Shown here: in pieces, positions 35,589-43,767 of the stretch
Layout of the letters: each line of letters begins with the position of its first letter
How positions within the stretch are numbered: the stretch's first letter is position 1
The notes under the pieces: generated by a model
Told to the model about the DNA's origin: nothing
Databases searched by the model: none
The model's input: only the letters and a program-made list of their open reading frames with translations
NCBI GenBank assembly: GCA_001771935.1
Contig: MERD01000031.1
Coordinates: 1-44,854, forward strand
Length of the DNA stretch: 44,854 nt
Direction: 5' to 3'
Origin: Betaproteobacteria bacterium RIFCSPLOWO2_02_FULL_67_26
Lineage (GTDB): Bacteria > Pseudomonadota > Gammaproteobacteria > Burkholderiales > SG8-41
Position numbers and translations under genes: made by a program

Positions 35589-37377
35589 ACATGCGGTCGA
35601 TTTCCGCGTTGAACTTTTCCATCACCTTGGCGCGTTTCAGCTTGAGCGTCGGCGTGAGGAGCCCGTTCTCCACCGACCACGGCTCGAGCGTCGCGGTGAT
35701 GCGGCGGACCTGCGCGTAACCCGGGAATTCCTTCATCTGGGCGGCGATGCGCCCGCGCAGGATTTCCTCGGCCTGCCTGGAGCCCACCGTCGCCGGCGCC
35801 GGGTCGAGCCCGCTCTCCACGCAGAGCTGCTTCCAGAGGTCCGCGTTGAGCACCGTCATCACCGTCAGATAGGGCTTGCCCTCGCCCAGCAGCATCACCT
35901 GCTCGAACAGGCGGTCGCGCGCGATGGCGGCCTCGATATCCACGGGCGGCACTTTCTCGCCGTTCGAGAGCACGATGATCTCCTTCAGCCGCCCGGTGAT
36001 GAAGACGTGCCCCTCGCCGTCGATGCGCGCGGTGTCGCCGGAATTGAGCCAGCCGTCCGCGCCGAGGATCGCCTGGGTCGCCTCCGCATTGTTCCAGTAG
36101 CCGAGCATGACGTTCGGGCCCTTGATCAGGAGCGCGTTGTTGTCCCCGATCCTGAGCTCCACGTCCGGCAATGCCGTTCCGACGCTCGCCGGCAGGTTGT
36201 CGTCCGGGCGGTTGGCTGCCGCGACCGGGCTGCACTCCGTCATGCCGAATCCCTGGAGCACCGTGAGCCCGAGGCCGAGAAACACCCGCGAGATGTCGGG
36301 CGGCAGCGCCGCGCCGCCGGAGATCGCCGCGCGCACGCGCCCGCCGAGGCGCGCCAGGATCTTTTTCGCAACCAGCGCGTTCAGCACCGGCCACAGCAGG
36401 AAGGACGGCTGCCACGGCCCGCGGCCCTGCGCGTGCTCGAAGCGCGCGTAGCCGATTTCCACCGCGAGGAGGAACAGCTTCTTCTTCAGCGGCGGGCCCT
36501 GGTCGAGCGCGTCGCGGATGCGGCCGTACACGCGCTCGTAGATGCGGGGCACCGAGATCAGCAGCGTCGGGCGCACCGACTGCAGGTCCTCCCCGAGCAC
36601 CGGGATGCCCCGTGAATACGCCGTCGTGGAGCCGGTCAGGATGGTGAGGTAATAGCCGCAGGTGCGCTCGAACGTGTGCGACAGCGGCAGGAACGACAGA
36701 AACAGGTCGTCGTGCCCGGCGGTCAGCACCGCGCAGCTCGCCGCGGCGTTGGACAGGATGTTGTGGTGCGACAGCATCACGCCCTTCGGCCGGCCGGTCG
36801 TGCCCGACGTATAGACGATGGTGGCGAGCGCCTTCGGATCGCGCGGCACGTGGCGGGACTGCCCGCCCTGGGCCGGCAGCCATTCCCCGATCCACCTCAA
36901 CCTCGGCTCGCCCGGGTTGGGCACCGAGTTGACGGTCAGGATGCGGTTCACGTTCCCCAGCTGGTGCTTGACGTCGGACAGCGCCCGCCACTGCTCGGCG
37001 CCCTCGATCAACAGCGCCTTGCAGCCCGAGTCGCGGATGATGTAGGCGACGTTGTCCGCCCGGTCCTGCGTGTAGAGCGGCACCACCACGAGCCCCAGCC
37101 CGAGCGCCGCCTGGTCGAAGGTCACCCACTCCGGCGAGTTCTTCAGCATTACGGCGACGCGGTCGCCGGCCTTGAGCCCGTCCTTCTCCAGCGCCGCCTG
37201 CCAGCGCGCCACCTGGTGGTCGATCTGCGCCCAGCTGTAGTCGCGCCAGTTCTTGTGCTGCTCGTTGTACTCGCGGTACGCGACGAGGTCCGGCGTGCGC
37301 TTCACGCGCTCGCGGAACAGGCCGTCGAGCGTCACCGCCGCTTCGACGGGAATCAGGTGGCCGGGTTGTTGTGGCAT
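35575..37377 (-). CDS. Long-chain acyl-CoA synthetase (AMP-forming, FadD15/ACSBG-like)
   Basis: Activates fatty acids to acyl-CoA with ATP. The 600-residue adenylate-forming enzyme shows the P-loop TIVYTSGTTGRPKGVMLSH, GFGMTECSPV, and the hinge/C-terminal motif WLNSGDTARIDGEGHVFITG with RLKEIIVLSNGEKVPP. The GEKVPP wording and length resemble the FAA1/ACSBG subgroup rather than E. coli FadD. There is no signal peptide. It overlaps the thioesterase gene and follows the SDR gene by 49 bases. Confidence 0.93.
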   Translation of the reverse strand: MPQQPGHLIPVEAAVTLDGLFRERVKRTPDLVAYREYNEQHKNWRDYSWAQIDHQVARWQAALEKDGLKAGDRVAVMLKNSPEWVTFDQAALGLGLVVVPLYTQDRADNVAYIIRDSGCKALLIEGAEQWRALSDVKHQLGNVNRILTVNSVPNPGEPRLRWIGEWLPAQGGQSRHVPRDPKALATIVYTSGTTGRPKGVMLSHHNILSNAAASCAVLTAGHDDLFLSFLPLSHTFERTCGYYLTILTGSTTAYSRGIPVLGEDLQSVRPTLLISVPRIYERVYGRIRDALDQGPPLKKKLFLLAVEIGYARFEHAQGRGPWQPSFLLWPVLNALVAKKILARLGGRVRAAISGGAALPPDISRVFLGLGLTVLQGFGMTECSPVAAANRPDDNLPASVGTALPDVELRIGDNNALLIKGPNVMLGYWNNAEATQAILGADGWLNSGDTARIDGEGHVFITGRLKEIIVLSNGEKVPPVDIEAAIARDRLFEQVMLLGEGKPYLTVMTVLNADLWKQLCVESGLDPAPATVGSRQAEEILRGRIAAQMKEFPGYAQVRRITATLEPWSVENGLLTPTLKLKRAKVMEKFNAEIDRMYAGH

Positions 37378-37426
37378 CGCTCCTCCGTCTCGCTCTACGC
37401 CTGGTGATGCGTGATTTCGACCTTGA

Positions 37427-38245
37427 TCAGTCGAGGAACAAGTCGGTATACAGGCTGGTTCCGGGAGTGACCGCGTACTGATCGAAGTCGGTGACGCCCT
37501 CCTCCCGCAGCACCGTCTCGTCGATGTAGAAGTTGCCGGTGGCGCCGCGGCTGTCGCGGCTCAGTATGGCATGCGCGGCATCGGCCATGATCGAGGGCTT
37601 GCGGCTCGCCTTGAGGATCGCCTGCGGAAAATTCACTGCGATCGCGGCGGTGGCGATGGTGGTGCGCGGCCACAGCGAATTCACCGCGATGCCCTGCGCG
37701 CGGAATTCCTCCGCCATTCCCAGGGTGCACAGGCTCATGCCATATTTTGCCATGGTATAGGCGACGTGCCCCTTGAACCACCGTGCATTCATGTTGAGCG
37801 GCGGCGAGAGGGTCAGTATGTGGGGATTGGCCGCTTTTGCGAGGTGGGGAATGCAGGCCTGCGAGCAGACGAAGGTGCCGCGCAGGTTGACCGCCAGCAT
37901 GAGGTCCAGGCGCTTGACCGGGGTGTCGAGCGTGCCGGTCAGCGAGATCGCGCTCGCGTTGTTGACCAGGCCATCGATCCCGCCGAACGCCTTGACGGCG
38001 GAGCGGACCGCGGCGGCCACCGCGTCGGCATCCCGCACGTCGAGCTGGATCGCGAGCGCCTTGCCGCCGGCGGCCTCGATTTCCTTCGCGACACTATGTA
38101 TGGTGCCCGGCAGTTTCGGATGCGGCTCGGCCGACTTGCCGGTCACGACGACGTTCGCGCCGTCGCGCGCGCAGCGGAGCGCGATCTCGCGCCCGATCCC
38201 GCGCGTCGCACCGGTAATGAAGATCGTTTTGCCCTTGAGCCCCAT
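37427..38245 (-). CDS. SDR family oxidoreductase, HSDL2-like
   Basis: A 272-residue SDR. The cofactor loop TGATRGIGREIAL and LVNNASAISLTGT are intact. The active site YTMAK with upstream Ser in LTLSPPLN is canonical, unlike the other SDR in this window. The stretch TGKSAEPHPKLPGTIHS and the C-terminal STAR-type ending are typical of hydroxysteroid dehydrogenase-like protein 2, a group linked to fatty-acid metabolism. The ATG at 38245 is embedded in a heptamer tract; the in-frame GTG at 38248 is an alternative start. It lies between fadE and the acyl-CoA synthetase gene. Confidence 0.9.
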   Translation of the reverse strand: MGLKGKTIFITGATRGIGREIALRCARDGANVVVTGKSAEPHPKLPGTIHSVAKEIEAAGGKALAIQLDVRDADAVAAAVRSAVKAFGGIDGLVNNASAISLTGTLDTPVKRLDLMLAVNLRGTFVCSQACIPHLAKAANPHILTLSPPLNMNARWFKGHVAYTMAKYGMSLCTLGMAEEFRAQGIAVNSLWPRTTIATAAIAVNFPQAILKASRKPSIMADAAHAILSRDSRGATGNFYIDETVLREEGVTDFDQYAVTPGTSLYTDLFLD

Positions 38246-38262
38246 CACCCATCACTCATCAC
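38243..38262 (-). repeat. Heptamer tract GTGATGR at the fadE/SDR junction
   Basis: Units CACCCAT (38246-38252) and CACTCAT (38253-38259) with partial units at both ends fill nearly the whole 20-base gap between the fadE stop and the SDR start. The SDR start codon is part of the tract. Confidence 0.8.
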
Positions 38263-38265
38263 GCC

Positions 38266-40812
38266 CTATGTTCCCGGATTGGGCTGGTGCCCGCGCGCGT
38301 CCATCTCGGGCCACGACGTTCTGCCGCGCAGCTCCCCGAACGTGACCGGCTGGGTGGTCTGGTAGATCTCGGTCTTGCCGAGGTCCCGCGGGAAATCGTC
38401 CACCATGATCACCTGCCGGCGCAGGAGCTTCGCGCGCTCCATCGCGTTGCGATCGTCCTGCGTGATCACCCCTTTCGCCAGCGCCTCCTCGACGATCTCG
38501 TCGGCGAAGCGGGCGGTGATCATGCCGCGCTCCCGCGCCGCGCGGATCTTGGCGCCGATCGGCTCCGCCGCGATCACCGCGCGCAGCGCCGCTTCCAGCG
38601 CCGCGACCGGTTCCTGCGGGTCCCTGGGGATGTACACGCCCGCGGTCAGCCGCTCGCGCGCGGGCCCGGGCTGAAGCAGCAGGCCCACGACCTCGTGGCC
38701 GAGGCGATCGCGCGGCGGCTCGAACTCGCGCCCGTAGGGATAGATGAACGGGAAGATCACGCCGCGCATCGCCCACGCGATGAAGCGGTTGGGCAGGTTC
38801 GCGAACAGGCCGTAGAACGCGTCCTCGGTGCGCGCGAGCGCGTCCTGGATCGACCAGTGGACGAGCGGCAGGTCCTCCTCCGGCCGCCCCTGGTCCTCGT
38901 AGCGCTTCAAGGCGCAGGACGCGAAATAAAGATGGGAGAGGATGTCTCCGAGCCGCGCCGACAGCCGCTCGCGGCGCTTCAGCGATCCGCCGAGCAGGAA
39001 CATCGAGACGTCCGCGGTCCACGCGAACGCGGACGAGAGCCGCGTCAACTGCTGGTAGTAGCGCTTGGTGTGCCGGTCGCCCGGCGCGCTCACCAAGCGC
39101 GCCCCGGTCAGCCCCATCCAGAACGCGCGCGCCTTGTTCGCCGCGGTGAACGCGAGGTGCCCGAAGAACGCTTCGTCGAAATCGCGCAGCGCCTTGCCCG
39201 GCTCGGCTTCCCGCGTCGCCAGCATCTCCTTCAGCACCCAGGGATGGCCGCGGATCGCGCCCTGGCCGAAGATGATCATCGAGCGCGTCAGGATGTTCGC
39301 GCCTTCCACCGTGATCGCGATCGGCGTCTGCTGGTAGGCGCGCGCGAGGTAGTTGTTCGGGCCCATGCAGATGCCCTTGCCGCCGTGGATGTCCATCGCG
39401 TCGTTGATCACCGCCCGGCCGCGCTCCGTCATGTGGTACTTGACGATCGCCGACACGACCGAAGGCTTCTCGCCGAGGTCGATCGCCCCGGCGGTCATCA
39501 CGCGCGCCGCCTCCATGATGTAGGCGTTGCCGCCGATGCGGGCGAGCGCCTCCTCCACGCCTTCGAAACGGCCGATGGAAAGGCGGAACTGCTGGCGCAC
39601 GCGCCCGTAGGCGCCGGTGGCGAGCGCGCCCAGCTTGCCGGTCGCGGCCGACAGCGCCGGCAGCGAGATCGAGCGGCCCGCCGCGAGGCAGTTCATCAGC
39701 ATCTTCCAGCCCTCGCCCGCGTACTCCACTCCGCCGATCACGTAATCCATCGGCACGAACACGTCCTTGCCCCAGTTCGGGCCGTTCATGAACGCGGCGT
39801 TGAGCGGCAGGTGGCGGCGCCCGATGTGCACGCCCGGCGTCTTCGTGGGAATCAGCCCGAGCGTGATGCCGATGTCGTCCTTGTCGCCCAGCAGGTGCTC
39901 CGGGTCGTAGAGCCGGAACGCGAGCCCGAGCAGCGTCGCGACCGGCCCGAGCGTGATGTAGCGTTTCTCCCACGTGAGGCGGATGCCCAGCACGTCCTTC
40001 CTGCCTTCCCACTCGCCGCGGCACACGATCCCGTAGTCGGGTATCGCGCCGGCGTCCGATCCCGCCTCCGGGCTGGTCAGCGCGAAGCACGGGATATCCA
40101 GCCCCTTCGCGAGGCGCGGCAGGTAGTGGCTCTTCTGCTGCCCGCTACCATAATGGAGCAGCAGCTCGGCGGGCCCGAGCGAGTTCGGCACCATCACCGA
40201 CACCGCGACCGTGCCGCTGCGCGTGGAGAGCTTCATCACCACCTCGGAGTGCGCCAGCGCGGAGAATCCCAGTCCCCCGTACTGCTTGGGGATGATCATG
40301 CCGAGGAAGCCCTTGTCCTTGATGAACTGCCAGACGCGCGGCGGCAGATCGTTCAGCTCGTGCGTGATTTCCCAGTCGCTCACCATCCCGCACAGCTCTT
40401 CCACCGGGCCTTCGAGGAACGCCTGCTCTTCCGCCGTCAGCGTCGGCTTCGGATAGGCGAGGAGCTTGCTCCAGTCGGGATCGCCGCTGAACAGCTCGCC
40501 GTCCCACCACACGGTGCCGGCCTCGATCGCGTCCTGCTCGGTCTGCGACATCGCCGGCAGGATCCTGCGGAACAGATTGAGCAGCGGGCGGCTCACCACC
40601 GCGCGGCGGACCGCCCACGGGAAAAGCAGCGCCGCGAGGACGGCGAACACGGCCAGGATCGCCACCAGCAACGGCTGCGGCCAGCGGGAGAACGTGAACA
40701 GCAGACCGATCCCGACCGCCGCCACCGCGATCCAGGCAAGCGCCGGCGCGCGGTGGTAGGCGAGTATCCACATGACCACGAGCGCGGCGAGGAGGGTGAA
40801 AAGCACGTCCAT
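38266..40812 (-). CDS. fadE: Membrane-associated acyl-CoA dehydrogenase FadE
   Basis: First oxidation of beta-oxidation, passing electrons to ETF. The 848-residue protein is of the large FadE/YafH type (E. coli 814). Two or three N-terminal hydrophobic segments (about residues 3-72) precede the dehydrogenase core: FLGMIIPKQYGGLGFSALAHSEV, ALTSPEAGSDAG, IHGGKGICMGPNNYLARAYQ and ITVEGANILTRSMIIFGQGA. The C-terminal DUF1974-type extension is present (HLYFASCALKRYEDQG, DALARTEDAFYGLFANLP). It is first in the minus-strand fatty-acid cluster and divergent from the ACP-FAAL-PlsC gene. Confidence 0.96.
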   Translation of the reverse strand: MDVLFTLLAALVVMWILAYHRAPALAWIAVAAVGIGLLFTFSRWPQPLLVAILAVFAVLAALLFPWAVRRAVVSRPLLNLFRRILPAMSQTEQDAIEAGTVWWDGELFSGDPDWSKLLAYPKPTLTAEEQAFLEGPVEELCGMVSDWEITHELNDLPPRVWQFIKDKGFLGMIIPKQYGGLGFSALAHSEVVMKLSTRSGTVAVSVMVPNSLGPAELLLHYGSGQQKSHYLPRLAKGLDIPCFALTSPEAGSDAGAIPDYGIVCRGEWEGRKDVLGIRLTWEKRYITLGPVATLLGLAFRLYDPEHLLGDKDDIGITLGLIPTKTPGVHIGRRHLPLNAAFMNGPNWGKDVFVPMDYVIGGVEYAGEGWKMLMNCLAAGRSISLPALSAATGKLGALATGAYGRVRQQFRLSIGRFEGVEEALARIGGNAYIMEAARVMTAGAIDLGEKPSVVSAIVKYHMTERGRAVINDAMDIHGGKGICMGPNNYLARAYQQTPIAITVEGANILTRSMIIFGQGAIRGHPWVLKEMLATREAEPGKALRDFDEAFFGHLAFTAANKARAFWMGLTGARLVSAPGDRHTKRYYQQLTRLSSAFAWTADVSMFLLGGSLKRRERLSARLGDILSHLYFASCALKRYEDQGRPEEDLPLVHWSIQDALARTEDAFYGLFANLPNRFIAWAMRGVIFPFIYPYGREFEPPRDRLGHEVVGLLLQPGPARERLTAGVYIPRDPQEPVAALEAALRAVIAAEPIGAKIRAARERGMITARFADEIVEEALAKGVITQDDRNAMERAKLLRRQVIMVDDFPRDLGKTEIYQTTQPVTFGELRGRTSWPEMDARGHQPNPGT

Positions 40813-40904
40813 GAGTGCCCCTTTGTTCGAGCGGGAAGTTTAACCCAGCCGGGCGCGCGGGAGCGTGTGCTACCATCAATTCACTTCTCAAGCACGAGCG
40901 CGAT
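40813..40904. promoter_or_regulatory. Divergent regulatory region between fadE and the ACP-FAAL-PlsC gene
   Basis: The only non-coding space serving two opposite lipid operons. On the minus strand TAAACT (40842-40837) could be a fadE -10; on the plus strand TACCAT (40871-40876) could be a -10. Neither has a clear -35. I found no recognisable FadR- or PsrA-type operator. Confidence 0.4.
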
Positions 40905-43760
40905 GTGGAAACTTCCGCCGGCAGGAAGGAAGCAGGCCGGGGCGAAATCGGCGCCGATGCGCTGATCGAATTGATCCGGCGGCTCGCCGCGGAGCTGCAT
41001 CCCACCCGCGCCGCCATTCCCTCCGCGCTCGACGCCCGGCTCGAGCAGGATTTCGGCTTCGACAGCCTGGCGCGCGTCGAGCTGTTCCTGCGGATCGAGA
41101 AGCGCTTCGGCGTGACCTTGCCGGAAACCGTCATGGCGAGCGCCGAGACGCCGCGCGATCTCATGCGCGCGATGCTGGCGGCGAGCCCCCACCACGCGCA
41201 ACCCGCCACGCTCGAGCGCGCGACCGCGCTTGCCGCGGAATCGGAGACGCCGGACGAGGCCGTCACGTTCCCCGAAGTGCTCGCGTGGCACGTGCGCCGC
41301 CATCCCGGCCGCCCGCACATCGTGCTGCAGGACGAGGACGGCAACGAGCGCATCGTTCCCTATTCGGAGCTCGACCAGGCGGCGCGCGCGGTCGCCGCCG
41401 GCCTCGTCGAGCGCGGGATCGAGCCGGGCAAAGCGGTGGCGATCATGCTGCCGACGAGCGTCGAGTATTTTTTCAGCTTCTTCGGCATCCTGCTCGCGGG
41501 CGGCATCCCGGTCCCGATCTACCCGCCGGCGCGCGCCTCGCAGATCGAGGACCACCTGAAGCGCCACGCCACCATACTCTCGAACGCGCTCACCGCGATG
41601 CTGATCACGGTGCCGCAGGCGAAGCCGCTCGCGCTGCTGCTGAAACCCAGGGTGGACACGCTGAAGGACGTGGTGACGCCGGAAGAGCTGATGCGTCCCG
41701 GCGCGGCGGCGGCGGTGCATCGCGCGCGCCCGCAGGACATCGCGATGATCCAGTACACGTCCGGCAGCACCGGCAACCCCAAGGGCGTCGTCCTCACCCA
41801 CGCCAACCTGCTCGTCAACATCCGCGCGATGGCGAGAGCGCTGCGGGTGACGCCGGCCGACGTGTTCGTGAGCTGGCTGCCGCTCTACCACGACATGGGG
41901 CTCATCGGCGCCTGGATGGGAAGCCTGATGTACGGCTTCAAGTACCCGGTCATGTCGCCGCTCACCTTTCTCGCGCGCCCGGAGCGCTGGCTGCGGACCA
42001 TCCACCGCCACGGCGGCACGCTCTCCGGCGGGCCCAACTTCTGCTACGAGCTGTGCCTGCGCCGCATCCAGGACGCGGACGTCGAAGGGCTCGACCTCTC
42101 CACCTGGCGCGTCGCGTTCAACGGCGCGGAGCCGGTGTCGCCCGAGACGATGGAGGCGTTCACGAAACGTTTCGCGCGCTACGGCTTCAAGCCCGGGGCG
42201 ATGGCGCCGGTGTACGGGCTCGCGGAAGCGACGCTCGGCGTCGCGTTCCCGCCGCCCGGCCGCGGCCCCCTGCTCGACCGCGTGGACCGCGAGCCGTTCA
42301 TGAACGGCGGCCGCGCCGTGCCGGTGGGACCGGAGCACACGGATGCGCTGGTACACGTGGCGTGCGGACTGCCGGTCCCGGGCCACCAGATACGCATCGT
42401 GGACGGCTCGGGCCGCGAGCTGCCCGAGCGGGCTGAGGGCCATATTCAATTTAGCGGGCCGTCCGTCACCAGCGGCTACTACCGCAACCCGGAGGCAACA
42501 AAAAACCTGCTCCACGACTCCTGGATGGACACCGACGACTACGGCTACGTCGCGGAGGGCGACATCTACATCACCGGGCGCATCAAGGACACCATCATCC
42601 GCGCCGGCCGCAACATCCACCCCTACGACCTGGAGGAAGCGGTCGGCAACGTCGAGGGCGTGCGCAAGGGCTGCGTCGCGGTCTTCGGCAGCAAGGACGA
42701 GCGCGCCGGCACGGAAAAGATCGTCGTGCTCGCCGAGACGCGCGAGACCGATGCCGCGAAGCGCGAGGCGATTCGGACGCGCATCAACGATCTCGCCGTG
42801 TCGCTCATCGGCACGCCGCCGGACGACATCATGCTGGCGCCGCCGGGCACCGTGCTCAAGACCTCCAGCGGCAAGATCCGCCGCGCCGGCAGCCGCGAGG
42901 TCTACGAGCGCGGCGGCGGCACCGGCACGCGCGCGGTGTGGTGGCAGGTCGTGCGCCTCACGTGGTCCGCCATCCTGCCGCAGCTGCGGCGCACGCTGCG
43001 CACCGCCGCCGATCAGCTCTACGGCGCCTATGCCCTGTTCCTCTTCGGCTCGTTCGGCGCGCTGGTGTGGCTCGGCTGCGCCGTGCTGCCGCGCGCTGAC
43101 TGGGCATGGCGCTACAGCGGCCGCCTGGCGCGCGTGTTCCTGCGGCTGATCGGCATGCCGCTCGCGGTGCGCGGCCTCGAGCACATCCCTGCCGGGCGCG
43201 CTTGCATGATGGCCATCAACCATGCCAGCTACCTCGACGGCATCCTGGTGGTCGGCGCGCTGGCGGAGCCGAAAGCGTTCGTCGCCAAGAGCGAGCTGCT
43301 CGACCACTGGGTGCCGCGCATATTTCTCAAGTCCATCGGCAGCGTCTTCGTGGACCGCCTCGACGCGCAGCGCGGCGTGGAGGACACCGCGCGCTTCGTG
43401 GCAGCCGCGCGCGGCGGGCAATCGCTGATCGTGTATCCGGAAGGCACTTTCCGCCGCATGCCGGGGCTGCTGCCGTTCCGCATGGGCGCGTTCGTGATCG
43501 CGGCGCAGGCCGGCGTGCCGGTGGTGCCGGTCACGCTCCGCGGCAGCCGCTCCGCGCTGCGCGACGGCCAGTGGCTGTTCCACCGCAGCCGGCTCTCCGT
43601 GACCTTCAGCGCGCCGATCGAGCCGACGGGAAACGACTGGAACGCCGCGATCCGGCTGCGCGACGCCACACGGGCGGAGATATTGAGGTTGTGCGGAGAA
43701 CCCGATCTCAGCGAGGAGATGTCACTGATGCCCAAGCGGACAGTCGCGCCGAACGAGTAA
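40905..43760 (+). CDS. Trifunctional ACP - fatty-acyl-AMP ligase - PlsC acyltransferase fusion
   Basis: About 951 residues from the GTG at 40905. An N-terminal carrier domain (about 15-92) has the phosphopantetheine Ser54 in DFGFDSLARVEL. A fatty-acyl-AMP ligase follows (about 120-680), with IQYTSGSTGNPKG, SWLPLYHDMGLIG, GGPNFCYELCLRRI, VYGLAEATLGVA and DTDDYGYVAEGDIYITG. The wording is FAAL rather than acyl-CoA synthetase. A hydrophobic segment (about 705-725) leads into a PlsC domain with NHASYLD near 772 and EGTFRR near 846. This suggests activation of free fatty acid, loading on the attached ACP and transfer to a glycerolipid or similar acceptor. The frame is open to 40815, only 2 bases from fadE, so an internal start is more plausible; GTG is weakly supported. 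Confidence 0.85.
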   Translation: METSAGRKEAGRGEIGADALIELIRRLAAELHPTRAAIPSALDARLEQDFGFDSLARVELFLRIEKRFGVTLPETVMASAETPRDLMRAMLAASPHHAQPATLERATALAAESETPDEAVTFPEVLAWHVRRHPGRPHIVLQDEDGNERIVPYSELDQAARAVAAGLVERGIEPGKAVAIMLPTSVEYFFSFFGILLAGGIPVPIYPPARASQIEDHLKRHATILSNALTAMLITVPQAKPLALLLKPRVDTLKDVVTPEELMRPGAAAAVHRARPQDIAMIQYTSGSTGNPKGVVLTHANLLVNIRAMARALRVTPADVFVSWLPLYHDMGLIGAWMGSLMYGFKYPVMSPLTFLARPERWLRTIHRHGGTLSGGPNFCYELCLRRIQDADVEGLDLSTWRVAFNGAEPVSPETMEAFTKRFARYGFKPGAMAPVYGLAEATLGVAFPPPGRGPLLDRVDREPFMNGGRAVPVGPEHTDALVHVACGLPVPGHQIRIVDGSGRELPERAEGHIQFSGPSVTSGYYRNPEATKNLLHDSWMDTDDYGYVAEGDIYITGRIKDTIIRAGRNIHPYDLEEAVGNVEGVRKGCVAVFGSKDERAGTEKIVVLAETRETDAAKREAIRTRINDLAVSLIGTPPDDIMLAPPGTVLKTSSGKIRRAGSREVYERGGGTGTRAVWWQVVRLTWSAILPQLRRTLRTAADQLYGAYALFLFGSFGALVWLGCAVLPRADWAWRYSGRLARVFLRLIGMPLAVRGLEHIPAGRACMMAINHASYLDGILVVGALAEPKAFVAKSELLDHWVPRIFLKSIGSVFVDRLDAQRGVEDTARFVAAARGGQSLIVYPEGTFRRMPGLLPFRMGAFVIAAQAGVPVVPVTLRGSRSALRDGQWLFHRSRLSVTFSAPIEPTGNDWNAAIRLRDATRAEILRLCGEPDLSEEMSLMPKRTVAPNE

Positions 43761-43767
43761 CCTGCCG

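Noticed and set aside
40815-40904. N-terminal extension of the ACP-FAAL-PlsC protein from the ATG at 40815
   Set aside because: It would begin 2 bases from the divergent fadE start, leaving no promoter or ribosome-binding site; the added residues resemble no domain.
38287-40965. 892-codon plus-strand open frame opposite fadE
   Set aside because: A GC-rich antisense shadow: the composition is Arg/His/Ala/Val-rich with no domain, and fadE on the other strand shows clear family motifs throughout.
40881-43583. 900-codon minus-strand open frame opposite the ACP-FAAL-PlsC gene
   Set aside because: Antisense shadow produced by strong codon bias; no recognisable motif, while the plus strand carries three well-defined domains.
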